Below, in pieces: positions 8,061 through 17,242 of a stretch of 53,581 bases of DNA (positions are counted from its first letter, which is position 1; each line of letters opens with the position of its first letter). Below the pieces are notes generated by a model that had not been told where the DNA came from, did not search any database, and was given only the letters and a program-made list of their open reading frames with translations. Both the position numbers and the translations under genes were made by a program. The DNA comes from an uncultured Pirellulaceae bacterium (GTDB lineage: Bacteria; Planctomycetota; Planctomycetia; Pirellulales; Pirellulaceae): assembly GCA_938091115.1 (NCBI GenBank), contig CALKNI010000034.1, positions 1 through 53,581 on the forward strand, in the 5' to 3' direction.

Positions 8061-10115
8061 TCACTCAACAAACCTGGAGGCGGTTATTACCAATCGCGGA
8101 ACCGCATGAGGAGCGCGGGTTAAGATTGCAGAGGCCGCTAAAACGGTTTGCTTTGATTGTTTGAGATAAGCACTTTGTTTGAGTGTTGTTCCAAGATAGT
8201 ACAAATTGGCTGCGGAGACACTGTTACCGCCGGGCATCGCTCCATCGCTGGCACGTTTGCTACGGGCAATGAGTTGCTCGTGGTCTTTTGAGGTATAGAA
8301 GTACCCTCCTTTTTCATCCCAAAACAAATTGTCCTGAATTTTTTGCAGTCGGTCGGCTGCGTCAAGCCACGTCTGATCGCCGTTAGCGCGATGAAGTGAA
8401 ATTAATCCGTCGATAACGCAGGCGTAGTCAATAAGGTAGGCGTTAAGTCGAGCCTGCCCATCGGTGTAAGTTCGATACAGCCGCCCTTCATCAGAGACCA
8501 TATTTTCTAAAATAAAATTGGCAGCGACTTCAGCTTTTTCGATGTGATCCGAATTCTTAAAAATTCGCCCCGCATCTGCATACCCCCGAATCATTAATCC
8601 GTTCCACGCTGCTAATATCTTTGTGTCCAGCAAAGGTCGCTCACGTTTTGCACGAACATCAAATAATTTTTTCCGAATCGGTGTTAACAGAGATTCCAAT
8701 TCAATAAGAGTCAATTCTCGAGCGGCCGCATGTTCACTCATCAGCAATTTCAATTGCGGAGCATAAAACTCTTCTTCAAAATTTGGAGGCTCATCAAGTC
8801 GATACAGTTTTGAAAATAGCTGATACTCCTGTTCCGTCAGTGCAGTTTCAATTTCCTCGAGATCCCAGCGGTAAAACTTTCCCTCGATACCTTCGGACTC
8901 TGCATCGAGGGAAGCATAGAATCCACCGCTAGGAGCGCCCAGTTCCCGACTAACAAATTTCAAGATACCGTTGGCTACATTTTTGAATTCTTCTTGACCG
9001 GTAAGCTGAAACGCTTCTGCGTAGACGGTAGCGAGTTGACCATTGTCATATAACATTTTTTCGAAGTGGGGAATGTGCCAAAATCGGTCGACACTGTAGC
9101 GATGAAAACCTCCCCCAAGGTGATCATAAATGCCCCCTTTGAGCATTCCTTCGCAAGTTTTGATTAACAGCTTGGATGCCTGCTCGCGAGATTCTTCAGT
9201 GGCATTGGGGTTTTGCTGCAAGTAATCCAACAAGAAAAACAGATTAGAAGGCTCCGGGAATTTCGGACGATTTGGGTTGAGGGCGTTGTATCCAAATCCT
9301 CCAAATCGATCGTCAAAACTTGCGTTTAAATTTTCAATCGTGTTTGCCGGCCACACCGACTGTATGGGCAACCCAGCGGCAGGCTCCAGTCCAGCCAACA
9401 ATCCCCGCGTTCTCTCGGAGACCATTTCTGCGTCCTGGAGAATTGCTTCTCGATTGTCTCGATAAGCATCCATGACTTTTTGAATAATTGTGAGAAAACC
9501 CATGGATGCACCTCGATCTCCATCTCGAGCTGGCCAGTAAGTACCTCCAAAAAATGGTTTTGCCTCCGGGGTCATGAACATTGACAACGGCCACCCGCCC
9601 CCGCCAGACCGAATGACCTGCAGGGCGTTCATGTAAATTTCGTCGACGTCTGGTCGTTCTTCTCGATCTACTTTGATGCAGATGAAATTTTCGTTTAGGA
9701 AATCAGCGATTTCCTGGTCAAGAAAAGACTCTCGCTCCATCACATGACACCAGTGACAACTTGAATAGCCGATAGATAGAAAAATCGGCTTGCCGGATTT
9801 CTTAGCCAGTTCAAGCGTCTCGTCATTCCAACCATACCAGTTCACAGGATTGTGAGCGTGCATTAACAAGTAAGGACTGGTTTCTTTAGAGAGTGCGTTT
9901 TCGTGTAACGGTGTTTGTGGACTAGATGGATTGGTTGCAGGAGGGGAGGAAGTCTCTAGCGGATCAATGGTAGACTGGGTTACTCCTTCGATTGTTGATA
10001 CAACATCCTGCGCTTCCGGCTTGGAAGTTGGTTTTGAAACGGATGGATTAGAATCACAGGCGGGCAGAAAGATCAGACAGCACAACCAAATGAAGTAACG
10101 ACCGTATTGAAACAT
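8061..10115 (-). CDS. Thioredoxin-like (DUF255) / six-hairpin glycosidase-like lipoprotein, YyaL/SPATA20 type
   Basis: A 684-residue protein of the DUF255 family (bacterial YyaL, animal SPATA20). From the ATG at 10115 the N-terminus is a lipoprotein signal ending in lipobox LPAC with Cys 20, so it is probably anchored in a membrane facing the periplasm. A low-complexity Ser/Thr/Pro linker follows. The thioredoxin-like domain carries SYSSCHWCHVM-type sequence with the CxxC pair at about C120/C123, then VDREERPDVDEIYM. The remainder resembles the alpha/alpha barrel of N-acylglucosamine 2-epimerase-like proteins (segments HFEKMLYDN, SGGFYASLDAESEG, DGAMPGGNS). The function of the family is not settled. 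An in-frame TTG at 10127 would add four residues, but the ATG has GGGA eight bases upstream and gives a better signal peptide. Lipidation is unusual, since many homologues lack a signal. Confidence 0.9.
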   Translation of the reverse strand: MFQYGRYFIWLCCLIFLPACDSNPSVSKPTSKPEAQDVVSTIEGVTQSTIDPLETSSPPATNPSSPQTPLHENALSKETSPYLLMHAHNPVNWYGWNDETLELAKKSGKPIFLSIGYSSCHWCHVMERESFLDQEIADFLNENFICIKVDREERPDVDEIYMNALQVIRSGGGGWPLSMFMTPEAKPFFGGTYWPARDGDRGASMGFLTIIQKVMDAYRDNREAILQDAEMVSERTRGLLAGLEPAAGLPIQSVWPANTIENLNASFDDRFGGFGYNALNPNRPKFPEPSNLFFLLDYLQQNPNATEESREQASKLLIKTCEGMLKGGIYDHLGGGFHRYSVDRFWHIPHFEKMLYDNGQLATVYAEAFQLTGQEEFKNVANGILKFVSRELGAPSGGFYASLDAESEGIEGKFYRWDLEEIETALTEQEYQLFSKLYRLDEPPNFEEEFYAPQLKLLMSEHAAARELTLIELESLLTPIRKKLFDVRAKRERPLLDTKILAAWNGLMIRGYADAGRIFKNSDHIEKAEVAANFILENMVSDEGRLYRTYTDGQARLNAYLIDYACVIDGLISLHRANGDQTWLDAADRLQKIQDNLFWDEKGGYFYTSKDHEQLIARSKRASDGAMPGGNSVSAANLYYLGTTLKQSAYLKQSKQTVLAASAILTRAPHAVPRLVITASRFVE

Positions 10116-10240
10116 GCGACGTCCCAAGGGTTAAGCCAAATAAAAATGGAGATTTAAATGTGATTCGGTGTCAGAGTCTAACAACATAGTTCAGTGAGAA
10201 ATTAATTGGCATTAAGGTCAGTTTTTCCGAGCGAAGTATT

Positions 10241-11434
10241 CTACCTAGGCATTTTTAATTCGATGAGTTGATTGCCGTTTTGGTTTGTTTTTAACTCGTG
10301 AGTAAATATTGTTTCTCCTTGAGAGATTCGAAGCCGGTAGGTTTTGCCGGGTGCTAAGCGAAATGAAAGCATGTCATTCATATCCGCGGTTCCCGCTTTC
10401 GTTATTCCGGATTCGAGCACAGAAACGCTTTTTTGATTGAGTACTTCAACTTTTGTAATTTCTCGTTTGGACTTATCACTGTTCCAAACTCTCACCATGA
10501 CGTCGACGGCTTTGCTGGTCGGCGTGGTTGTTTTCGGAATGTAGCGGTAAGTTACATTTTCGGCAAAAACACGTTTTTCAGGTGACCAAACCATAGGAAA
10601 AGCTGTTTCAGTTCTTTGAAAACTTGCTGCGTAGATAGAGTGTAATTTTGAATTTGGATCGGCGAGTGCGGCATCTCCCTGAAACCAAGTTCGGTTAAGG
10701 CCTTGCGGATTAGGTTCAGCTGCGCCGGTAAATTGCCAGCCATCGTCCCAGACTTCGACCCAAGTGTGATTGCCTTTTTTATTTTTCCAACTGGGAATTC
10801 CCGCTAAGCGCGCCGGCACACCGACGCTTCGGCAGGCGTCGGCCAGCAAAATAGAGAGTCCGGTGCAGGACGCCAGCCCTTGTTCAATACTTTCTTTAGG
10901 GCTTTGGTTTGCGCGTTTTCTGGCGGTTGAATATTTGACAGACAACTGACCAAAAAGGGTGGCGTTAATTTTTTGAGCCGCTTCGCCGGGGGTTTTGCAA
11001 TTGGCAATAATGGGTTGGCAAAGCGCGAAGAACTCCTTTCGCCACGGATCCCGTGGTTCATCGATATTGGCATAAGGCAGGACATCATTGAAAAACAGTT
11101 GATCGGAAATGTTCCACGGTGCAGCTTCCCGCGCTTGATAAGCAAGCCGAATGTTGTTTAGCAGAAATTCCGCTGTGAGATTTTTTAAATCATAATCCGG
11201 CATGTTGATTAGCAAAAACTCAAGTGCTTGCCGGTGTTCCGATGGAACGGTCTTAATTGCTTTTTGCAATTCATTTTGATTATCTCCCGCCTGCTTAATT
11301 CTCATTTTTATTAAGTTTGCTTTGTCGATCGACTTCTCACTCAACTTCTGTTTCTGTGCGAACGATGTCGAGACGAAAAGCACAAGAGTCAACGCTAAGA
11401 AGCAACTAGATTTGATAATCGATGCAGTCTTCAT
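10241..11434 (-). CDS. Secreted transglutaminase-like protein
   Basis: A 397-residue protein with a signal peptide (about residues 1-26, ending SFA-Q). The transglutaminase-like (papain fold) core is at residues 180-245: the nucleophile Cys 190 in LASCTGLS, then a HTWVEVWDDGW segment with His 223. The acidic partner is probably in the TGAAEPNP stretch. The C-terminal 100 residues look like a beta-sandwich, possibly an Ig-like or carboxypeptidase-regulatory-like domain. The role is probably cleavage or crosslinking of peptides at the cell surface; bacterial members are usually proteases or amidases rather than true transglutaminases. Start ATG at 11434. It is divergent from the enolase-superfamily gene, with a 230-bp gap containing a 15-bp palindrome. 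Confidence 0.86.
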   Translation of the reverse strand: MKTASIIKSSCFLALTLVLFVSTSFAQKQKLSEKSIDKANLIKMRIKQAGDNQNELQKAIKTVPSEHRQALEFLLINMPDYDLKNLTAEFLLNNIRLAYQAREAAPWNISDQLFFNDVLPYANIDEPRDPWRKEFFALCQPIIANCKTPGEAAQKINATLFGQLSVKYSTARKRANQSPKESIEQGLASCTGLSILLADACRSVGVPARLAGIPSWKNKKGNHTWVEVWDDGWQFTGAAEPNPQGLNRTWFQGDAALADPNSKLHSIYAASFQRTETAFPMVWSPEKRVFAENVTYRYIPKTTTPTSKAVDVMVRVWNSDKSKREITKVEVLNQKSVSVLESGITKAGTADMNDMLSFRLAPGKTYRLRISQGETIFTHELKTNQNGNQLIELKMPR

Positions 11435-11533
11435 AAGAATTCCGGTAACTAAGTTTTCTCAAAACAGGCTTGGCAGTTTTGCGATTCCATCGGATTCGCT
11501 TCCTTCAAGGTTAACAGGTTTCACGTCATAGAA

Positions 11534-11548
11534 ACATTGTGACAATGT
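11534..11548. promoter_or_regulatory. Perfect 15-bp palindrome ACATTGT-G-ACAATGT
   Basis: Seven-base arms flank a single central base. The site lies in the 230-bp gap between the divergent transglutaminase gene (start 11434) and the enolase-superfamily gene (start 11665), about 120 bp upstream of the latter. The form TTGTnACAA is like operators of GntR-type regulators that control sugar-acid or hydroxyproline catabolism, but no regulator gene is adjacent, so this is inference from shape only. Confidence 0.45.
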
Positions 11549-11664
11549 CTTATCAATGCTGATTCCGGGAATTACAAATCACAACGGTGTGCATGATTAC
11601 TTATAAACCAAATATGGGTTATGATTACTCGCCGATTCACACACGTTTATACACCGGAAATACA

Positions 11665-12768
11665 ATGAAAATCGCCCGCATTTCTGCATATCAAGTCGAT
11701 CTTCCTTTAAAAGAGGGAAGCTATAAGTGGTCCGGCGGTAAGTCGGTTGATGTTTTCGACAGCACTGTTGTTGAAGTTGAGACGGATACTGGACTCATCG
11801 GCTATGGAGAAGTCTGTCCGCTAGGGCCATTTTATTTACCAGCCTATGGGCCGGGAGTAAGAGCGGGGATCCTAGAACTGGCGCCGCACCTAATCGGAAT
11901 GAACGCGACCGACCTAGGGCCGCTCAATCGAATGATGGACGCCGCCTTGAAAGAACATGCGTATGTCAAATCGGGCATCGACATGGCATGCTGGGATCTT
12001 CTTGGAAAATCGACTGGCAGAAGCGTTTGTGACTTAATGGGTGGTAAATACAGTGCAGATTTTGTGCTCTATCGGGCTATTTCCCAACAGGCTCCCGAAG
12101 CGATGGCCGCTAACGTTGCCGGTTATCGAGCCGAAGGTTATCGCCGCTTTCAATTAAAAGTAGGCGGTGATCCAGATGTTGATATTGAGCGCATCAAACA
12201 AGTGTCAGCGGAAATGCAATCGGGAGAAAAATTGGTCGCCGATGCCAACACTGGGTGGTTGATGCATGAGGCGGCGCGAGTGGTTCGAGCTGTTCGAGAT
12301 TTAGATGTCTATATTGAACAGCCTTGTTTGTCTTACGAAGAGTGTTTATCGATTCGAAAGCGGACAGACCATCCGTTCGTGATGGACGAGTCGATTCACG
12401 GAATGCCAGAACTGCTGCGAGCCAGTCATGATCAAGCAATGGATGTGGTGAATATTAAAATTAGTAAGTTCGGCGGACTAACAAAAGCAAAACTTGCTCG
12501 AGATTTGTGTATTTCACTGGGCGTCGCAATGACGCTTGAAGACAGTTGGGGAGGAGATATTATTACCGCGGCTATTGCCTCGATTGCCCACAGTACACCT
12601 ACTGATTTATTGTTCTCGTCCACGGATTTCAATAGCTATGGAACGGTCAGTATTGCCGACGGAGCGCCACAACGCGATAACGGTCGACTCTCCGCGTCCG
12701 ACGCGCCCGGACTTGGTGTCCAGCCACGAATGCAGGTTCTTGGAGATAAGGTTCTGGAAGTTTCTTAA
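11665..12768 (+). CDS. Mandelate racemase/muconate lactonizing enzyme family protein (hydroxyproline-betaine epimerase / cis-3-hydroxyproline dehydratase-like)
   Basis: A 367-residue enolase-superfamily enzyme. From the ATG at 11665 (GGAA six bases upstream) it starts MKIARI, as family members do; the longer in-frame GTG at 11587 would add an unconserved 26-residue leader. Catalytic features: K165 in FQLKVGGD; metal ligands D193 (VADAN), E218 (YIEQP) and D241 (VMDES); and second base K265 in NIKISKFGG, followed by LEDSWGGD. This matches enzymes that abstract the alpha-proton of proline derivatives, such as 4-hydroxyproline betaine 2-epimerase and cis-3-hydroxy-L-proline dehydratase. Those assignments rest on overall look, and the genome context gives no other hydroxyproline genes. 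It converges on the MtfA-like gene with a 23-bp gap. Confidence 0.88.
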   Translation: MKIARISAYQVDLPLKEGSYKWSGGKSVDVFDSTVVEVETDTGLIGYGEVCPLGPFYLPAYGPGVRAGILELAPHLIGMNATDLGPLNRMMDAALKEHAYVKSGIDMACWDLLGKSTGRSVCDLMGGKYSADFVLYRAISQQAPEAMAANVAGYRAEGYRRFQLKVGGDPDVDIERIKQVSAEMQSGEKLVADANTGWLMHEAARVVRAVRDLDVYIEQPCLSYEECLSIRKRTDHPFVMDESIHGMPELLRASHDQAMDVVNIKISKFGGLTKAKLARDLCISLGVAMTLEDSWGGDIITAAIASIAHSTPTDLLFSSTDFNSYGTVSIADGAPQRDNGRLSASDAPGLGVQPRMQVLGDKVLEVS

Positions 12769-12791
12769 CTGAGAAGGAATCGAAATATAAG

Positions 12792-13559
12792 TTAGCGTTC
12801 GAATAGCACAGGATCGATGTCGAAGTATTCACGAAGCAGATCGTAAACGTCGGGTAAGTTTTTTTTGAGGCGACTCGGTGAGTCGAAAAAGTTTTCACCA
12901 CTAACTGCAAAGAGTTCCGCCAAGCTTGTTGCGGCATAGGCGTCAATTCGTGGCTCCCGTCCGCAATCAAGATCTTCATTCAGTTCATTAAATCGTTGAT
13001 GAAATATAGCGTCCCAGCGATGCCGAAGAGATTTAGATGAGATGATCGGCATGCCTCCCATTTCGCCATCGAGTCCGTCGATATGGTGAATAAACTCGTG
13101 AATGATTACATTCCGTCCATCTCCGGGTCGGCTTGCCCCTCTAAGGGCATCTCGCCACGAAAAGACAAGCGGCCCACCTTGCCATGCCAAGCCTGAATAA
13201 TAGGCGGTTTCGTGACTTACGAGTCGCCCTTGTTGAACGGCTCGATTTTCAATGAGATCTGGATGCACCAAAATGGTCGAGACACGATCAAAATAAAATG
13301 GTTCACTCAAACCTAGAGTCAAGAGAGCGGCGGTTGCAGCAATCGTTAGTTTTATTTCGTCATTTACTTCGAATCCTTTGACTGCCTCCCAGGATTTTTC
13401 GGCCACAATGACAGCTGAAGATTGGAGTACTCTTTGTTGCTGAGCCGGAGGCAAGGAAGAATATTGCCACACATTTTTTGTAATGATTTTTTCCCAGGAA
13501 CTTGGAAAAGGCCGATTGAGCAATTTCTGCCTTCTACGGTTTTTAAAAAAAGAAAACAA
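12792..13559 (-). CDS. Zinc-dependent peptidase, MtfA/DgsA family (M90)
   Basis: A protein of about 255 residues related to MtfA, a zinc aminopeptidase-like protein that in enterobacteria binds the glucose repressor Mlc. The metallopeptidase motif HEFIHH lies near residue 155, in the context NVIIHEFIHHIDGLDG. A downstream glutamate in SLAELFAVSGENFF is the likely third zinc ligand. The N-terminus is basic (KNRRRQK). The start is uncertain: there are two in-frame TTG codons at 13565 and 13559 and no ATG in front of the conserved region. I prefer 13559 because a GGA sits seven bases upstream. No Mlc or PTS genes are nearby, so a sugar-regulation role cannot be assumed here. Confidence 0.85.
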   Translation of the reverse strand: MFSFFKNRRRQKLLNRPFPSSWEKIITKNVWQYSSLPPAQQQRVLQSSAVIVAEKSWEAVKGFEVNDEIKLTIAATAALLTLGLSEPFYFDRVSTILVHPDLIENRAVQQGRLVSHETAYYSGLAWQGGPLVFSWRDALRGASRPGDGRNVIIHEFIHHIDGLDGEMGGMPIISSKSLRHRWDAIFHQRFNELNEDLDCGREPRIDAYAATSLAELFAVSGENFFDSPSRLKKNLPDVYDLLREYFDIDPVLFER

Positions 13560-13827
13560 AAACAAGTCCAGAAAAACAAGAAGTTAGAAGTCAATGAAAA
13601 TAGAGGCTTGTACAGCGATGCCTTGGAGGTTTAAGAAGTTGGCATTCATCAGGATTATTATAGGAGACAAAGCTTCGCAGCGGATTATTGTCAGCCAATA
13701 TTGAGTTTTTGTCGAATCACAGTGCGTCACTGCAAATAACCAGGTCAATTAGGTTGAAAAACTGGCAACCCTCGGGTGAATCAAGTAGCCTTAAACCAGC
13801 ACAACGCAACCAAACAGAAATAGTAAA

Positions 13828-14505
13828 ATGAAATCATCAATTATCTTGCCACCGCGGCGTCAGTTCATTCAGCGATCGGTGGTCGGAGCTGGTGCTCTCG
13901 CCGGAACCCTGTTGTTTAGCAAACCAGGATTGTTCGCCGACCTGTTGTTAACGCCACCAATGACCGAAGGTCCTTTTTATCCAAATCCGTTGCCGCTTGA
14001 TACCGACAACGATCTACTAATCCTCAACGACTCAATAACGCCAGCGGTAGGTCGGGTTACGCACTTATCGGGTACGGTAATGGATCGGAAAGGCAGTCCG
14101 ATTCCGAACGCCCGTGTAGAAATTTGGCAGGTAGACGGGAAAGGAGTTTATCTTCACCCCAAAGGTGGCGATCGGAATTTGCAGGATAAGAATTTTCAGG
14201 GCTTTGGGCGTTTCATCACTAACCTAAAAGGTCAGTATTATTTTCGGACGGTGAAGCCTGTATCGTATCCTGGCCGTACACCTCACATCCACGTAGCTGT
14301 CTACGTTAAAAACAAAAGGGTGCTGACGACTCAGTGTCTCATCAAGGGTCATCCGCAAAATCAAAAAGACGGCTTGTTCAAACGAGTGAAGAGCGCGGAG
14401 CTTCGAAATAAGCTATTGGTAAATTTCCAGCCTCTCCAAGGATCAAAAATTGGGGAATTAACCGCAACCTTCGATATCGTTGTTGGTTTAACACCAGCAG
14501 ACTAA
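13828..14505 (+). CDS. Exported intradiol ring-cleavage dioxygenase-like protein
   Basis: A 225-residue protein of the protocatechuate 3,4-dioxygenase/catechol 1,2-dioxygenase beta-sandwich family. The N-terminus has a twin-arginine motif (RRQFIQRS, residues 10-17) and a hydrophobic stretch ending near FA-D at residue 38, so it is probably exported folded by Tat. The non-haem iron ligands are all visible: Y108 (GVYLH), Y137 or Y138 (GQYYFRTVKP), H153 and H155 (PHIHVAV). Typical intradiol enzymes are cytoplasmic; exported homologues occur in planctomycetes and others and may act on aromatic compounds outside the cytoplasm. It is an isolated gene, with no ring-cleavage pathway partners next to it, so the substrate is unknown. 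Confidence 0.88.
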   Translation: MKSSIILPPRRQFIQRSVVGAGALAGTLLFSKPGLFADLLLTPPMTEGPFYPNPLPLDTDNDLLILNDSITPAVGRVTHLSGTVMDRKGSPIPNARVEIWQVDGKGVYLHPKGGDRNLQDKNFQGFGRFITNLKGQYYFRTVKPVSYPGRTPHIHVAVYVKNKRVLTTQCLIKGHPQNQKDGLFKRVKSAELRNKLLVNFQPLQGSKIGELTATFDIVVGLTPAD

Positions 14506-14625
14506 GGGTGAGAGTCGTAAATCCAGCAAAAAACTATTTAAATGTTTGTCCTCAATTCTGTTCTGTGACGTGTTTTATTTAGAGCAGAGCGTTTTGGGCA
14601 TATAGAAAGAAATGAGAGAAGAACA

Positions 14626-15273
14626 ATGAAGAATACAAAAATGATGGTATTTGCAGTCGCGATGACAATGTGCTTGGCAGCAACCGTGATGGCTCAGCCT
14701 CCCGGTGGTCAACGCGGCGGTGAGCGCGGCGGTGAGCGCGGCGGACCTGGTGGGCAACGTGGTGGAGGTGACATGGGCCGAATGATGCAGATGATGCCGG
14801 TTCTTGCCGCCCTAGATGCTGATAAGGATGGAGTAATCTCTAAAAGTGAAATCAATAATGCTGCTGCAGCTTTACGAAAACTTGATAAAAACGGAGACGG
14901 TGAATTAGATGCAGAAGAGATGCGACCTACTCGTTCTGAAGGTGGACGCAGTCGCGGTGGTGCTCCCGAGGGCGGACCTGGCGGTGAGCGAGGTGGTCGT
15001 TCAGCAGGTTCCGGTGGCATGATGGATCGCATCATGAGCCAGGATAAAAACCAAGACGGTAAACTAAGCAAGGACGAAGTTGACGAGCGAATGTTGCCGA
15101 TGTTTGACCGTTTGGACGCAAACAGTGATGGCTCGATTGATAAATCGGAAATTGAAGCGGCAGCCGCACGAATGGGTGGTAGTCGTGGCGGTCGCGGTGG
15201 ACCTGGCGGACCCGGCGGTAATCAGGGTGGAGGCCAGCGGCCACAACGTCCTTCGTTCGACGGTGGCAACTAA
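14626..15273 (+). CDS. Secreted EF-hand protein with Gly/Arg-rich linkers
   Basis: A 215-residue protein with a signal peptide (about residues 1-23, ending VMA-Q). It holds two EF-hand pairs. Canonical 12-residue loops are at 64-75 (DADKDGVISKSE), 87-98 (DKNGDGELDAEE), 140-151 (DKNQDGKLSKDE) and 164-175 (DANSDGSIDKSE), each with acidic positions 1 and 12 and Gly at 6. The pairs are separated and flanked by repeats rich in GGER, GGQR and GGRGG (residues 26-49, 104-131, 184-206). Such proteins are common in planctomycetes, where they may bind calcium in the periplasm or surface matrix; no activity is known. The ATG has GAGAAG upstream. A strong terminator follows at 15307. Confidence 0.9.
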   Translation: MKNTKMMVFAVAMTMCLAATVMAQPPGGQRGGERGGERGGPGGQRGGGDMGRMMQMMPVLAALDADKDGVISKSEINNAAAALRKLDKNGDGELDAEEMRPTRSEGGRSRGGAPEGGPGGERGGRSAGSGGMMDRIMSQDKNQDGKLSKDEVDERMLPMFDRLDANSDGSIDKSEIEAAAARMGGSRGGRGGPGGPGGNQGGGQRPQRPSFDGGN

Positions 15274-15306
15274 ACCACTAATTCGTCAATGATTGGTACC
15301 AATTAG

Positions 15307-15334
15307 CGCGCCGGTAATAGCCGGCGCGTTTTTT
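15307..15334 (+). terminator. Rho-independent terminator after the EF-hand gene
   Basis: A perfect 8-bp stem CGCGCCGG / CCGGCGCG with a 6-base loop is followed by six T residues at 15329-15334. It lies 34 bp after the EF-hand stop codon. Confidence 0.93.
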
Positions 15335-15466
15335 ATGCGCTTAGTTTTAAGCCAATAAATCGGAGGCATTTTATTTCCACATTATTCTGTTTGGTTCGTT
15401 AGAATAAAAGGCTTCGATAATCGTGGATTTTTCGATTAATTTTTTTGCCTGGCCTGGGGAGACATT

Positions 15467-17242
15467 ATGTTGCGGGATTCCATTCGTTTATCTATCTATC
15501 TTCCACTGTATTTGGTTTTGCTAGTCAATTTAGGAACCGAACTGGCTGTTGCGAGGCAGGTGGATCGCCGAGTGCCGCTGGAGAAAATTTCAACTGACTT
15601 TGAAATGGCAGATGGGCCGGCCTGGGATGGCTATTCACTAATTATTCCCGATGTAAAAGGGGAAAAATTATTTCGCTATCTACCTGCCAAAAAACAAATG
15701 CAAACACTCTTGCCTGAATCAGGGCGGATCAGCGCTAGTTTCTATAATCATGGCCGCTTTTATTTATCGGATAATCCGGGTGGCAAAATCGTCTTTCTTG
15801 ATGGAAAGAAAAAAGCGGAGGTTGCATCTTTCGAGGACGTAAGGCAGGAAAAAGAAAAGCCCTATCGGCCGAACGATCTTGTGGTTGATCAGCACGGAGG
15901 AATTTATGTAACGTTCACTCCCCAAAACAAGGTCATGTACATACATCCTGATGGAAAGGTCTCCGTTGCAGTAGCGGGGATTGCAACTCCCAATGGAATT
16001 ACAATGTCGCCAGACGAAAAGACCCTTTATGTTTCCTCGTTTGTTCCAAAAAAGATTTGGGCCTATGACATTGTCACTCCTGGAAAAACTGACCGCGGAC
16101 GTATGATTGCAGGGATGGACGAAGGGCCTGATCGAGGTGCTGATGGAATGACAATCGATCGCGCTGGCAACATCTATTGCGCGGGGCCAACGGATATTTG
16201 GATTTGGAGTCCAGATGGAAAATTACTCGATAAAATCGCATGTCCAACCAAACCAATCAACTGCACATTTGGTGATCAGGACATGCAATCGTTGTATATC
16301 ACTGGGCCGGGAGGGTTGTTTCGGCAACGCATGTTAATTTGTGGCCGATCGCCGGAGCCAGCGGCGATTTCTCTAAAACCTCCAGCACAATTTCCGCGAA
16401 AGAAAAATTCAGCCCAACCATTGACTTCAATTCCTGAAAATGTTGTCGCACATCGGAATGTTGTGTTCGCTCAATATGATCAACGAAAAGTATTGGTGGA
16501 TATTTTTGTACCGTCAGAGGCAACGGCAAGCGAGCCAAAACCGGCCTTGGTCGTTGTTCACGGTGGTGGTTGGCGTAAAGGTGACAAAACCAAGTTCCGG
16601 GCGCTTGCAATAAAATTGGCTAGTCATGGTTATGTAACGGCCGCGATTGAATATCGGCTTGCTGACGAAGCCGCTTTTCCCGCAGCAATGCATGATTGCA
16701 CTGCTGCCGTTCGATTTCTGCGAGCCAATGCGTCGGTTTACCACCTCGATCCAAAAAAAATTGGAGCTGTGGGAGGCTCAGCGGGAGGGCATTTAACAGG
16801 ATTGATGGCGTCGGGTGGGGGCAACCCAAAATTGCAGGGGGAGGGCGGTAACCCCGGGCAATCTTCACGAATCCAGGCATCCATTGTCATGGCTGGCCCA
16901 TTGGAGATGCTAACCGGATCGGTCGCGGAACGATCTCGGCAACCAGATTCTGGATCCAATTCGAATGTTTGGCTTCGGAGTACTGTTGATGAAAATCCAG
17001 AACTGTATGGCCTTGCCGATGCTTGTGCCCAGATTGACGGATCTACGTGCCCAATTCTCTTTATGGTCGGTGAACAGGATAATCCAGCGCGCAATCAACC
17101 CGCCCGCGATAAATTAAAATTGTTTGGAGTTGAAACTGATTTAATTACCTATCCCAATGCCAAGCACGGATGTTGGAATCGACAACCTTGGTTTGAAGAA
17201 ATGGCAGGTGACATGATCAAATTTTTCAATCAACATCTTTAA
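15467..17242 (+). CDS. Fusion of SMP-30/gluconolactonase-like propeller and alpha/beta hydrolase (esterase)
   Basis: A 591-residue exported protein with an N-terminal signal sequence (about residues 1-29). Residues 35-290 form an SMP-30/gluconolaconase-like beta-propeller, with RPNDLVVDQHGGIYVTF, PNGITMSPDEKTLYVS and GADGMTIDRAGNIYCAG. After a short linker, residues 325-591 form an alpha/beta hydrolase. It has the HGGGW oxyanion segment (365-369), nucleophile S438 in GGSAGG, and a late His in NAKHGCW, typical of the BD-FAE/carboxylesterase group. The propeller could open a sugar lactone and the hydrolase remove an ester, so joint action on one esterified sugar substrate is possible; this is inference. 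GGGGAGA precedes the ATG. It is monocistronic by spacing. Confidence 0.9.
   Translation: MLRDSIRLSIYLPLYLVLLVNLGTELAVARQVDRRVPLEKISTDFEMADGPAWDGYSLIIPDVKGEKLFRYLPAKKQMQTLLPESGRISASFYNHGRFYLSDNPGGKIVFLDGKKKAEVASFEDVRQEKEKPYRPNDLVVDQHGGIYVTFTPQNKVMYIHPDGKVSVAVAGIATPNGITMSPDEKTLYVSSFVPKKIWAYDIVTPGKTDRGRMIAGMDEGPDRGADGMTIDRAGNIYCAGPTDIWIWSPDGKLLDKIACPTKPINCTFGDQDMQSLYITGPGGLFRQRMLICGRSPEPAAISLKPPAQFPRKKNSAQPLTSIPENVVAHRNVVFAQYDQRKVLVDIFVPSEATASEPKPALVVVHGGGWRKGDKTKFRALAIKLASHGYVTAAIEYRLADEAAFPAAMHDCTAAVRFLRANASVYHLDPKKIGAVGGSAGGHLTGLMASGGGNPKLQGEGGNPGQSSRIQASIVMAGPLEMLTGSVAERSRQPDSGSNSNVWLRSTVDENPELYGLADACAQIDGSTCPILFMVGEQDNPARNQPARDKLKLFGVETDLITYPNAKHGCWNRQPWFEEMAGDMIKFFNQHL

Noticed and set aside
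14709-15071. Antisense open frame within the EF-hand gene
   Set aside because: It is the mirror of the Gly/Arg codon repeats, giving a Pro/Arg/Ser-rich shadow with no domain or ribosome site.
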